Under the pieces are notes generated by a model. The model was not told the DNA's origin. It saw only the letters and a program-made list of their open reading frames with translations, and ran no database searches. Below are positions 17,838-25,935 of a stretch of DNA of 50,442 bases, in pieces. The number at the start of each line of letters is the position of its first letter. Position 1 is the stretch's first letter. The position numbers were made by a program, and so were the translations under genes. The stretch is from Flavobacteriaceae bacterium (GTDB taxonomy: Bacteria > Bacteroidota > Bacteroidia > Flavobacteriales > Flavobacteriaceae), in NCBI GenBank assembly GCA_002746415.1, contig NVXD01000024.1:1-50442 (forward strand), in the 5' to 3' direction.

Positions 17838-18286
17838 AATCCAAATTTATTAGTCACTTGATATTCTTCTAAATCTTTCTGTAATGCCAACATATTGATT
17901 GTCATATTAACTCTGGCCCTTCTTTGGCCGCCCTTAATTTTTGAAACCGATGCACTGGTATTTGTAATAAAGGCTCCCATACGACTGGAATAAAAGGAGT
18001 TGAGATAATCCTTATGCTTTTTAAATTCCACTTGTTCATTAATACTAAGTAGTGGCTTGTTGAAGGGGGAATTGGGTATACCCCGAAAAAACAAATTTTG
18101 AAACGCCAATTTCTTTGCCATAAAAATGGCCTCTTCATTATTTACACCAAAATCTGAACTACTTACTGTTAATGACTCCAACCGGTCATTGGAAATATAA
18201 TTCACTTTGGCCGAATCAAAAGTGGCATTCTTATTTCCACCGCAAGCAGTGGAAAAAAATATTGCAATTAAAATCAGTTTTCTCAT
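17834..18286 (-). CDS. small LPP20-like lipoprotein
   Basis: A 150-residue lipoprotein: short signal peptide with lipobox FSTAC (Cys15). The body has a conserved-looking sequence with EAIFMAKKLAFQNLFFRGIPNSP, reminiscent of the 'AxxxAxxxL' first helix of LPP20-type proteins, and ends in a helix. In other bacteria LPP20 proteins are encoded with CsgG-like partners, as here. Lipid anchoring is well supported by sequence; the LPP20 relationship is tentative. It lies 1 nt after the CsgG-like gene and overlaps the DUF6175-like gene by 4 nt. Confidence 0.65.
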   Translation of the reverse strand: MRKLILIAIFFSTACGGNKNATFDSAKVNYISNDRLESLTVSSSDFGVNNEEAIFMAKKLAFQNLFFRGIPNSPFNKPLLSINEQVEFKKHKDYLNSFYSSRMGAFITNTSASVSKIKGGQRRARVNMTINMLALQKDLEEYQVTNKFGL

Positions 18287-18287
18287 A

Positions 18288-19154
18288 TTATTTTGATTTA
18301 CAGATTAAATCGGCCTGGTTGTTATATTTACTCAATAGTTCTGTTCCTCCCTTAACTACAATGGCAGTAGATAATTCTTCACCTTCTACAGCGTTAATTT
18401 TAAGATCAGCAACCCATTTTTCTCGTTGTGTTTTCCTATTCCCTATTGTTACAATAGACAGTTCGTAAATACTAATTCTATCATTCTTTTTTGCTCCATT
18501 GGCCTCTCCAGTGTTGATCAATACTTTTTTTGCAGCACCCCCTTTTTCTTCTTCAATGGAAATAATAGCTATGGGTTTTGCTATAAATTTATTTAAGAAT
18601 TTTTTCAAATCTTTTGTCAGGGTATTAAATGCATTAGTAAATGCTTCTTGCTTAGTAAGCCCTCCCAAAGATTTGGTGTTTAGCGTTCCTATTTTAAAGG
18701 TTTTAGTCTCTAGGGTTTGGGAAGTTTCTGTATCAATGATGTCAATTGAAAAAGTAAATACCGCTCTTTGCAGCGTTTGCCCCTCAATTTTTGACTTTTT
18801 AAGTAAATTCAATGCTTTTTTATATTCTAAACTTATTAACTTCCCACCTATCACATTTTTTGCGCCATTTATTCTGCCCTGCTTTACCACTTTTGCATTT
18901 ATAGAAGTGATTTGTTTTTGTATCTCTTGTTCTGTCAATACAATACCCAAACTTTCCCTATCTAAGACTTCATAATTTCTAGAATTAACCAAAATTTCTT
19001 TCACTTTTTGGAAAATAATTTCAGCCTCAATAAAATCCACTGTCGGATTAAGGGATGTGATAGATTGTAGTCCAATGCTTTCCTGCTGCCCATATGCCAA
19101 TGAAGAAATAAATAGTATTACAATTAAATATGTTCTCGTTTTCATGATTCTCAT
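18288..19154 (-). CDS. CsgG/HfaB-like periplasmic protein
   Basis: A 288-residue exported protein (signal peptide ending AYGQ; ATG at 19154, or the ATG three codons later). The core YEVLDRESLGIVLTEQEIQKQ, followed by GAKNVIGGKLISLEY and the beta strands FTFSIDIIDTETSQTLETKTFKI, is the pattern of CsgG/TolB-N-like domains. The C-terminal third (IISIEEEKGGAAKKVLINTGEANGAKKNDRISIYEL) looks like a separate beta domain. Unlike curli CsgG it has no lipobox, so it is unlikely to be a lone secretion pore; in Bacteroidota such proteins often work with LPP20-type lipoproteins. Fold fairly sure, role unknown. Confidence 0.68.
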   Translation of the reverse strand: MRIMKTRTYLIVILFISSLAYGQQESIGLQSITSLNPTVDFIEAEIIFQKVKEILVNSRNYEVLDRESLGIVLTEQEIQKQITSINAKVVKQGRINGAKNVIGGKLISLEYKKALNLLKKSKIEGQTLQRAVFTFSIDIIDTETSQTLETKTFKIGTLNTKSLGGLTKQEAFTNAFNTLTKDLKKFLNKFIAKPIAIISIEEEKGGAAKKVLINTGEANGAKKNDRISIYELSIVTIGNRKTQREKWVADLKINAVEGEELSTAIVVKGGTELLSKYNNQADLICKSK

Positions 19155-19188
19155 TTATAACTATTTTAAATTTTTCCTTTATTAATCC

Positions 19189-20148
19189 CTAATCGATATC
19201 ATAAAAAGCATCGACATAATCATATTTAAATTTTATGATAATTTCTTGATCTTTATTAATGAACCCTTGTTGCCCATTAACTTTTACTGGCGCTAGACCG
19301 TTTAAAAAAACAAATGCATCTTCATACTTCGGCGCAATTACTTCTTCCCCTCTCCTATTGATAAATCCCCATTTTCCATTAATTTTCACAGGAGCTAAAT
19401 CTTCAGAGAACCCCCATGTTTGTTCATATTTTGGAGCAACAATTACTTTACCATTTTTGGCAATAAAACCCCATTTACCATTCTTGTTTATAGGAGCCAA
19501 ACCTTCTGCAAATGGCAACACAAAATCAAAATGAGGAGGAACAACCATAATATTGTCTTTATTGATAAAACCCTCTAAACCGTTAACACCTACAGGAGCT
19601 AATTTTTCAGAAAACAAATAAGCACTTGTATAATTAAAAGGTATAATAACCGCTCCTGATTTATTTATATAACCCCACTTACCTCCTTTCTTCACTGGAG
19701 CCAAATTTTCAGTGAATGATATGGCCTCTTCATAATCTGCTTTAATAATAATTTTCATTTTGTGGTCAATAAAACCCCATTTACCATCTAACTCAACTGC
19801 TGCCAGACTATCTGAAAATGGATGTGCATTCTCATATATCAACGGAATCTTGATATGGTCATTTTTATCAATAAAGCCCCATTTTCCGTTTTTCATCACC
19901 AAGGCCAATCCTTCAGACATTTTCCACGCCATATCATATTTAAATGGAATGATTTCCACGCCATCTTTATCAATAAAACCCCATTTTTTACCTTCGCGGG
20001 CAAGAGCAAGCGTTTCTACATTACCGGCAATAGAAAAATAGAAATAGCCCCAAATAAGTACTATCACAGCAACTAATAATATGAGAATTGGAATCCTTTT
20101 TTTTCTCCTTCTCATTGATTTAGATTTTTTTCTATCTACAAGCTCCAT
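19189..20148 (-). CDS. WG-repeat protein with N-terminal membrane anchor
   Basis: A 319-residue protein. The basic N-terminus (KSKSMRRRKKR) precedes one membrane helix (about residues 19-39), so the body is periplasmic. It is made of eight WG repeats, each of the form GKWGFIDKDG-x-IIPFKYD-x-A-x-x-FSE-LAPV, about 34 residues apart; two repeats have lost the Trp (GLEGFIN, GQQGFIN). WG repeats are protein-interaction modules of unknown detailed role. The start overlaps the upstream lipoprotein gene by 13 nt; the ATG at 20115 (MRRRKKR) is an alternative. Within the operon it could be a scaffold on the inner membrane. Confidence 0.82.
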   Translation of the reverse strand: MELVDRKKSKSMRRRKKRIPILILLVAVIVLIWGYFYFSIAGNVETLALAREGKKWGFIDKDGVEIIPFKYDMAWKMSEGLALVMKNGKWGFIDKNDHIKIPLIYENAHPFSDSLAAVELDGKWGFIDHKMKIIIKADYEEAISFTENLAPVKKGGKWGYINKSGAVIIPFNYTSAYLFSEKLAPVGVNGLEGFINKDNIMVVPPHFDFVLPFAEGLAPINKNGKWGFIAKNGKVIVAPKYEQTWGFSEDLAPVKINGKWGFINRRGEEVIAPKYEDAFVFLNGLAPVKVNGQQGFINKDQEIIIKFKYDYVDAFYDID

Positions 20149-21095
20149 ACAAAATTGTTTTTATTTTTATGTGAACTATATGAACTGCTGTTAACATCAT
20201 TAACATTTACTTTTAGGCCCTTATAACCCAAAGAATTCATACTCATTTCAAACTCTTTCATAAATGGGATTTGGAAATCATGATTTTTGATACTTATGGT
20301 TACGCTTCCAACACCTATATATTTTTTTCGGTCCGCCCCTAAAAAAAAACCTGGTATGTTTTGTAATATGTTAAAATTGTTGGATTCTACATCTAGCGGA
20401 ATTTTAATAATTTGTGACTTTGGCACATCAATTATAGTATCCAAAACGCCTTTTAGAATCACCTTGTCTGTGTGTTCTTGTGTTAGTGAAAACTCAATTT
20501 TTTTAATTTTATAGTCGAAAGGTTGTTTGTTTTGTATACTAATGTTGATTCTAAATTTTGTTTTGGTAACACTTCTGATTGCAAAGGGGTTTGCTTTTTT
20601 GATTTCAATCTGATTTAAGATTACATCACTACTCAACAAATTATCGGCGATAAGACTTTTTGCATTGTAGGGAATACTAAGTTCAAAGTCTTTTCTGATT
20701 TTCTTTAAGGGGTGAACCGCTACAGCTTCTCCCCTAAAGCGAAAACTAATTGTTTCTTGGGTTAAAATTTTCTGATGTATTTTCTGTAATTCGTAGAGCT
20801 TCAACATGCAGTCCAAAGGCAGTGCCACCGTGTCCTTTGATTTTAGCTCAGTTGGCATAATCAATAGACCACTTCCAATTTTTTCATTATCATAATCAAT
20901 ATCAAACACTAATTCTTTTAAATGATACTTATATGTAGATGGATTAAATACATGAGAATCAATTGAAAATTTTATAATAGAGTCGTTGATACTTTTAAAC
21001 TTTAGATTGTCATTTGTAATGAAAATTGGCTCAACTGCGTTGCATGAGCTAAAAAGACACAAGCCAAGGATGATATATAAAAGGAACTTCTTCAT
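20136..21095 (-). CDS. LEA14/WHy-like lipoprotein
   Basis: A 319-residue lipoprotein with lipobox FSSC (Cys18). Two halves look alike: each has a strand pair with a motif of the type HVFNPSTYKYHLKELVFDIDYD or IQNKQPFDYKIKKIEFSLT, i.e. N-P/Q-F...-K-I/L-x-F, typical of LEA14 (late-embryogenesis-abundant type 2, WHy) beta-sandwich domains. Such proteins occur as bacterial envelope lipoproteins of unclear function, possibly in desiccation or envelope protection. Starts 4 nt inside the ABC transporter gene end, so translation is coupled. Confidence 0.7.
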   Translation of the reverse strand: MKKFLLYIILGLCLFSSCNAVEPIFITNDNLKFKSINDSIIKFSIDSHVFNPSTYKYHLKELVFDIDYDNEKIGSGLLIMPTELKSKDTVALPLDCMLKLYELQKIHQKILTQETISFRFRGEAVAVHPLKKIRKDFELSIPYNAKSLIADNLLSSDVILNQIEIKKANPFAIRSVTKTKFRINISIQNKQPFDYKIKKIEFSLTQEHTDKVILKGVLDTIIDVPKSQIIKIPLDVESNNFNILQNIPGFFLGADRKKYIGVGSVTISIKNHDFQIPFMKEFEMSMNSLGYKGLKVNVNDVNSSSYSSHKNKNNFVWSL

Positions 21096-22852
21096 ATACT
21101 ATCTTTTTTGCTTAGTGAAATAAAAATCAACAGATACATAATAAAACTCATAACAAGAACAGCCAATATATTTGCGGTTAAACTGTTGAAAGCATTACCA
21201 ATAAGAACACCTTTGTCTATAAGATTTTCATCATAAAGTCCCAATTGGTTCATGGCACTTGCAGCTTCACATTTACAATCATTTTTGTTATAACCATCCA
21301 AGTTGAATTCCGTAGTTAAAACACTTTCTGTTTCAACATAATTATTCTCAAAATAAGCATCTTGTAATCTTGAGAATCCCTCGGTTCCCCACCTTCCCAA
21401 AGTGAAAAAACTTAAAATTTCAATGAGGCGGGTATCTAGTTTTGTCATTACCCCTGCCAGCATTATTTGTGGCATAAGCGTTATAGGTACCACTGTCATT
21501 ACTTTTTCCGTGTTGCTGAAATACGATGAAAGGAATAAGCCAAGTAAAGTAGCTGAGCAAGAAATCATAAAAAGAAAACCAACGCTTTTCCAAAATGGCC
21601 TTAAATAGGTCTCTGGAAACTCTGAAACCACATTGATTTTAAAGTTGAAATGAATAATGGCAACAAATACAAGCACCTGGACTAAGGCAATTAGGGAAAG
21701 TATAAGCAACTTTGAAATGATGTAGGTATTAATGTTAAGATTATACATCCGTTCTCTTCTGTATATGGGCAATTCGCCAACAATCTCTTTGGCCGAATTA
21801 CTTACCCCAAACCAAATTGCAGAAATAGCGGTCAGGAAAATTACACCCATTCTAAATTCGGTAAAAACAAGACTTACTAATCCTCCAATTATTATTGGCT
21901 GCAATAGCAACAGTAGAAGGTTGTTATAATCGTTAAGTTTAATTTCTAAATATCTAGTGGCGAGCCAATAAAGTTGTCGCCAATTGGAATCTGGACTGCT
22001 TTTATACAACTTTGGGTTTATGTCCCAAGAAACGGCAGCTTCTTTTGGTGGGTGGTAATTTTTTTTAACTTGATCCAAATCACTCATAACACTATATACC
22101 TCAATAATGCTATCAACATTGAAATGTTCAGTTATTTTATTTGGAAGGCCCTTATAAACCAAGTGCCCCTCTACTCCTAAAAACACCACTTCATCAACAT
22201 ACTTAAGATCCTCAGGTTTATGGGTTACCATGATTATTGAGGTTCCATCTTCCGCTAAATCTCTTAAACTTTTAAGAAAACTATCAATTGTTTCAGGATC
22301 TAGAGGCGAAGTGGGTTCATCTAAAAATAATATCGTGGGTTCTGTAAGCAACTCCACCGCAATTGAAATTCTTTTTCTTTGACCACCAGATAATTCTTTT
22401 ACCTTTTTATGTCTGATGTCTTTTTGTTCTTTTTGAATATCTTGATCCTGTTGGTCTAGCTTTAGGCTTTTTAAAACCTTATTGATTCGTACATCAATTT
22501 CTTTTTTTGAAGTGCCATCTGGTAATCGAAGCTTTGCAGCATAAAAAAGCGTTTTATAAACGCTTAATTCTTTATGGATAATATCATCTTGGGGCACGTA
22601 ACCAATACTTTTTTTGACTAGATCATAATTATCAATCAACGATAACCCATTTATATAGACTTCTCCTGAAGTTGCAGGGTTATCCCCATTTAAACATTTT
22701 AGTAGTGTAGATTTTCCACATCCAGACGGCCCCATCATGGCTACAAAACTTTTATGTTCTATTTCCAATGACATAGGCTGTAACCCAATTTTATTTTTTG
22801 GATACTTTTTTGTTATCCCAATTGCCTGAATTGATAAACTCTTTTGTTTCAT
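21092..22852 (-). CDS. ABC transporter, fused ATPase-permease (ABCG/ABC-2 type)
   Basis: A 586-residue half-transporter with the ATPase first and the membrane domain second, the ABCG (White) order. Numbered from the in-frame TTG at 22870, the ATPase has Walker A GPSGCGKST (47-55), Q-loop YVPQDD, signature LSGGQRKRIS (160-169), Walker B TILFLDE (179-185) and H-loop MVTHKP. An ABC-2 permease with about six helices follows, including the motif AKEIVGELPIYRRERM found in ABCG proteins and an extracytoplasmic loop with a CxC pair before the last helix. ATG at 22852 is chosen, 7 nt after the M48 gene. The cargo is unknown; the lipoprotein and protease neighbours suggest an envelope-directed substrate or mechanical release role. 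Confidence 0.88.
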   Translation of the reverse strand: MKQKSLSIQAIGITKKYPKNKIGLQPMSLEIEHKSFVAMMGPSGCGKSTLLKCLNGDNPATSGEVYINGLSLIDNYDLVKKSIGYVPQDDIIHKELSVYKTLFYAAKLRLPDGTSKKEIDVRINKVLKSLKLDQQDQDIQKEQKDIRHKKVKELSGGQRKRISIAVELLTEPTILFLDEPTSPLDPETIDSFLKSLRDLAEDGTSIIMVTHKPEDLKYVDEVVFLGVEGHLVYKGLPNKITEHFNVDSIIEVYSVMSDLDQVKKNYHPPKEAAVSWDINPKLYKSSPDSNWRQLYWLATRYLEIKLNDYNNLLLLLLQPIIIGGLVSLVFTEFRMGVIFLTAISAIWFGVSNSAKEIVGELPIYRRERMYNLNINTYIISKLLILSLIALVQVLVFVAIIHFNFKINVVSEFPETYLRPFWKSVGFLFMISCSATLLGLFLSSYFSNTEKVMTVVPITLMPQIMLAGVMTKLDTRLIEILSFFTLGRWGTEGFSRLQDAYFENNYVETESVLTTEFNLDGYNKNDCKCEAASAMNQLGLYDENLIDKGVLIGNAFNSLTANILAVLVMSFIMYLLIFISLSKKDSI

Positions 22853-22859
22853 ACGGATT

Positions 22860-23675
22860 CTAATTGGCAATATGATTTTCTAAGCATTTCCTTCTATCAC
22901 TTGAAAAAGGATGGGTAGAATTAAGCTTTATGAGCATTGACCTTTTCTCAGTCTTTTCTAATCTTTTAAAAAAATCTGTAAATCTGTTGATATCATATCC
23001 CGTTTTTTTAGCCAGTTCAAAACCATATGCATCCGCCTCGTACTCATTTATTTGATCAAATGGTGCCGAAAACTTATTATTGAGGTCAACGGCAATCTTT
23101 GTAAAATCCTCAATTCCAGCGGTCCCAAAAAATGCAGATGCTGCCATTATTTTTTTTATTTTTCTTTCTAAGTGAAACTTTTCATGATGTCCAATTTCAT
23201 GCCCTAGAATGAAAGCAAGCTCATCCATAGAATCCACATAAGTCAATAAGCCCGTTGTAAGGTATATATGACCCCCAATCATGGTAAAGGCATTGATGTC
23301 TTCAGAGTCTATTACATGTAATTTAAAATGAACTAGACCATTGGCTGCTTTTTTAAGATTTGCAAAAGTTTGAAGGATATCCCTTTTATTTTGGAACTCT
23401 GTAATTATTTTTTCCTTTTTATGAACTTGTGCATAACTGACTTCCCCAATCTGTTTCTTCTCTTCTTTGGTAATCTTGAGCATGTTATCCAAAGATTTGT
23501 TCTCCAACTGTTTCAAATAATAAGCAGGTCCATCCAAAATATGGCCACAGTTCATTAGACCATCTGATGCACTTAATTGGGCTTGATTAGAGGGTTGATT
23601 GACTTGAGAATTTAATCTAGCAATGCATAGAATGGCAAAGACAGGTACCCAGAATATATTTTTGTGGATTTTCAC
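22860..23675 (-). CDS. periplasmic M48-family metalloprotease
   Basis: A 271-residue exported protein with an N-terminal signal sequence. The zinc motif HEIGH is at residues 159-163 inside ELAFILGHEIGHHEKFH. The third-ligand motif EYEADAYGFELAKK is at 211-224 and the conserved THPFSSDRRK at 254-263. It matches the compact, soluble M48 type (BepA/LoiP/Oma1-like) that degrades or helps assemble outer-membrane proteins. First gene of the eight-gene operon; its promoter carries an inverted repeat shared with a lipoprotein promoter at 25.8 kb. Protease identity is strong; its substrate is unknown. Confidence 0.9.
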   Translation of the reverse strand: MKIHKNIFWVPVFAILCIARLNSQVNQPSNQAQLSASDGLMNCGHILDGPAYYLKQLENKSLDNMLKITKEEKKQIGEVSYAQVHKKEKIITEFQNKRDILQTFANLKKAANGLVHFKLHVIDSEDINAFTMIGGHIYLTTGLLTYVDSMDELAFILGHEIGHHEKFHLERKIKKIMAASAFFGTAGIEDFTKIAVDLNNKFSAPFDQINEYEADAYGFELAKKTGYDINRFTDFFKRLEKTEKRSMLIKLNSTHPFSSDRRKCLENHIAN

Positions 23676-23763
23676 TTGTACTGTTAGTTTGGATTAGAAC
23701 AAGCACTTTGGTTGAGGGATTTAGTCAAATAAACGCTGTAACTCAATTGAATAACTTGCTAAA

Positions 23764-23771
23764 CAAACCTA
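23764..23771 (-). promoter_or_regulatory. promoter -7 box of the M48 operon
   Basis: TAGGTTTG on the minus strand, an exact TAnnTTTG match, about 90 nt before the M48 start codon. It lies exactly 19 nt downstream (via TTAGGTTT) of the inverted repeat at 23790-23811. No TTTG is seen at -33; the inverted repeat takes that position, as expected for an activator-dependent promoter. Confidence 0.6.
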
Positions 23772-23789
23772 ACACCCAAAGTTAAATTT

Positions 23790-23811
23790 CCCTTACGGGA
23801 ACCCGTAAGGG
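23790..23811. promoter_or_regulatory. inverted repeat, putative activator site upstream of the M48 operon
   Basis: A perfect 10-bp inverted repeat, arms CCCTTACGGG and CCCGTAAGGG, with 2-nt spacer AA. The 18-nt core CTTACGGG-AA-CCCGTAAG recurs with two base changes (one in the spacer) at 25821-25838. It is not a terminator: no T-tract on either strand and a 2-nt centre. Confidence 0.65.
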
Positions 23812-23938
23812 AGTGCATATAAAACCATAATTCGCTAAAGAGTAAAAAAAGTCGTTAAACTGATTATAATTATTTAAAGGAGAACATGAAGCGTAAAAAA
23901 TCTATCGAATTCCTATTATACACTTTTGTAGATAGGGT

Positions 23939-24472
23939 CTAAATAGAATCAGAAATGGCAACATTTAAAAATTCTACTTTGATTTTATAAATTTTACCAT
24001 CACTCATTGCCGTTGCGCTAAGTTTACCACTAATAGTATTATACTCTTCGTTGAATTCAGTGATGGTTAATTTAAGATCATCTATTGAATCAAATTCAAT
24101 ACCATCTTCATTGTCAAATAAGGTATATGAGCTAAATTCAATTTCCAAACCATCATTTTCTTCGAAAATGGTCGACGTTGCTAAATCAATTGGTTTGTCA
24201 TCAGAAACACTGATGGTCAGGCTGGTACTATTACCAGCTCCCTCTATAGTAATTTCTACGCCAATAATTGAAAATAAATAATGGCCTGCCCCAGCTATAT
24301 AAATACTTCTGACATTATTTTCGGAAAAATTATATGTCTTGTCACCCAGATACATCACCATTCCTCCATTCTCCAATTCAACCTGCTTTTCTTCTGTTTT
24401 TGAACAGCTTAATAAGAATAAATGGACTGTAATTAGTGAAAGTGCAATTGCTTTTTTCATAATGTTCTTCAT
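23939..24472 (-). CDS. putative surface lipoprotein
   Basis: A 177-residue lipoprotein. Lipobox FLLSC (Cys23) is followed by SKTEEKQ, acidic residues of the kind that act as a lipoprotein export signal to the cell surface in Bacteroidota. The body is beta-rich, acidic, with GKLSATAMSDGKIYKIKVEFLNVAI near the end, similar in style to the lipoprotein at 25.2 kb (GEFKFTLVDD...ITDGVF). No named family recognised. The ATG at 24472 is preferred to an in-frame GTG 28 codons upstream that lies inside the preceding terminator. Confidence 0.65.
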   Translation of the reverse strand: MKNIMKKAIALSLITVHLFLLSCSKTEEKQVELENGGMVMYLGDKTYNFSENNVRSIYIAGAGHYLFSIIGVEITIEGAGNSTSLTISVSDDKPIDLATSTIFEENDGLEIEFSSYTLFDNEDGIEFDSIDDLKLTITEFNEEYNTISGKLSATAMSDGKIYKIKVEFLNVAISDSI

Positions 24473-24528
24473 GTTTCTATGCGCTTTATAGGAAGCTTTA
24501 CCATATGCAATTTTAAAATTCGCATTTC

Positions 24529-24563
24529 TAAAAAGCCAGTGCTTTTTTACTTGCACTGGCTCT
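24529..24563 (-). terminator. rho-independent terminator after the beta-barrel gene
   Basis: AGCCAGTGC/GCACTGGCT, a 9-bp stem with a 10-nt loop, followed on the minus strand by TTTTTAG. It separates the beta-barrel gene from the next lipoprotein gene. Confidence 0.8.
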
Positions 24564-24601
24564 TAAAACCAACCCAATAATGATAATAATGTACTTCGCA
24601 A

Positions 24602-25105
24602 TTATAAATTAAAATAATAGTGAATTCCTGCTCCGACTGTAATTCCAGTAAAGGATGGAAGACCACTACCAAAACTGCCACCACCATAGCCAATTTCTGC
24701 GCTAAAACCCAATTGGTCTAATCCATTGAAAGCATATTCCACACCTCCAAAAACACCATAGGCTAAGGCAGTATATTTGTCTTTTCCAAATTGACCTAAA
24801 TCAAATTTTACAGACCAGTATCCTAACTGACCTCCTGCATAAGGTCTTACGTTTCCACTTTCGTAGAAATTATACAAATACCGTCCTGTTAAGGTTAGAG
24901 CACTAGTTCCAAAACCATAATTTGCACCTCCTATGACCAGCTGGGCGGTATGGATTTCTGTAAGGTTATATTTGGCACTTATCCCGTAATTTAAACTAGT
25001 TCCTTGAAGTCCTGCCCCTAATAATCCCGCTTCAGAAATTCCTTGTGCCGCCATGTTGGAAATTACTATGATTGCAAAACTCACAGTGAATAATAGTTTT
25101 TTCAT
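24602..25105 (-). CDS. small outer-membrane beta-barrel protein
   Basis: A 167-residue protein: signal peptide ending MAAQ, then glycine- and aromatic-rich amphipathic strands (GANYGFGTSALTLTGRYLY, VGAGIHYYFNL) ending in an aromatic residue pattern HYYFNL typical of outer-membrane barrels. Eight strands would fit the length, like small OmpX/OmpW-type porins. No specific family recognised. It has its own terminator. A half-copy of the shared inverted repeat (TTACGAGTA at 25178-25186) lies upstream, so it may belong to the same regulon, but this is weak. Confidence 0.7.
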   Translation of the reverse strand: MKKLLFTVSFAIIVISNMAAQGISEAGLLGAGLQGTSLNYGISAKYNLTEIHTAQLVIGGANYGFGTSALTLTGRYLYNFYESGNVRPYAGGQLGYWSVKFDLGQFGKDKYTALAYGVFGGVEYAFNGLDQLGFSAEIGYGGGSFGSGLPSFTGITVGAGIHYYFNL

Positions 25106-25224
25106 AATTTAAATTGTTTTTTTTGATTAAAATTTGTTTACGAATTAAGTCTAACTCAATTACATAAATTGTAATTTTTACGAGTATGCAATAGGCTTAA
25201 ACTTTTCAATATTTATACTGATTA

Positions 25225-25725
25225 TTAAAAGGGAACATTCTTAAAAACTCCATCGGTTATTTCAAATGACTCGTTTAAATCATCATCAACAAGGGTGAAT
25301 TTAAATTCACCCGAAACCAATTCTTTTTCATAATCTATCTTGGTTATTTTAATATAATAGCTGCCTCCCGTCTCATCGGACCAAGCATTAATATCTTCAT
25401 CAAAATCAACATAATTTGCCAACACATCAAAATTTTGGTTTGAATCTGTCATTACTGTGCCTGTTTCTATTACATTGGTAATAGATGCATCAATTGTAAA
25501 ATCAATAGTTTTGGTATTTTTAAAATTGTCGTTAGTACCCCCTACGCTCAAATAAACCTTATTAATTTCTAGGGCAAAAATTAGGTCTTCTCTAGCTTCA
25601 AAATTTTCACCGTCAATTAATGCTGTGAACGATAAACTGCTAGAACTAGAGTCATCAGATTTGGAACAACTTAACAGGGTTATTATAAAAATTAAGATAA
25701 CGGAATGTTTTATTATTTTCTTCAT
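25225..25725 (-). CDS. putative surface lipoprotein with shared regulatory site
   Basis: A 166-residue lipoprotein: lipobox TLLSC (Cys20), then SKSDDSSSSS, an acidic/serine export-type signal. The body is an acidic beta-sandwich-like protein with ALIDGENFEARED near the start and SGEFKFTLVDDDLNESFEITDGVF near the end, a pattern frequent in Bacteroidota lipoproteins of unknown function. Its promoter has the same inverted repeat and -7 box, at the same spacing, as the M48 operon; it sits directly downstream of the two-component system genes. Confidence 0.7.
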   Translation of the reverse strand: MKKIIKHSVILIFIITLLSCSKSDDSSSSSLSFTALIDGENFEAREDLIFALEINKVYLSVGGTNDNFKNTKTIDFTIDASITNVIETGTVMTDSNQNFDVLANYVDFDEDINAWSDETGGSYYIKITKIDYEKELVSGEFKFTLVDDDLNESFEITDGVFKNVPF

Positions 25726-25792
25726 GTAAGCACATAATTTTAGATTATAAGAGCATATTTTCCCTCATTAATTAATGAGTTTAATGATGCAA

Positions 25793-25800
25793 TAAACCTA
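25793..25800 (-). promoter_or_regulatory. promoter -7 box of the lipoprotein gene
   Basis: TAGGTTTA on the minus strand differs from TAnnTTTG only in the last base. It lies 19 nt from the inverted repeat, identical to the M48-operon promoter, and about 68 nt before the start codon. Confidence 0.55.
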
Positions 25801-25820
25801 ATTGTAATTGAAGTACCTTC

Positions 25821-25838
25821 CTTACGGGTAGCCGTAAG
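25821..25838. promoter_or_regulatory. inverted repeat, putative activator site upstream of the lipoprotein gene
   Basis: CTTACGGG-TA-GCCGTAAG, i.e. 7-bp arms around a 4-nt centre. It is the second copy of the site found upstream of the M48 operon (16 of 18 positions the same). It lies between the response-regulator gene and the lipoprotein gene, 96-113 nt before the latter's start. Confidence 0.6.
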
Positions 25839-25935
25839 CACTAATAATTATGAAGAAAATTAGATAAAAAGAGAGATAAAGACGATGAAATGGCATTTGT
25901 AAAAAGAAAAAACAATTTAGTGTAAGTTTTTTCTT

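Noticed and set aside
18288-19154. CsgG-like gene as part of a curli secretion system
   Set aside because: No lipobox on the protein and no csgA, csgB, csgE or csgF-like genes nearby.
23790-23811. Inverted repeats at 23.8 and 25.8 kb as terminators
   Set aside because: No T-tract on either strand, a 2-nt centre, and conserved 19-nt spacing to a promoter box in both places.
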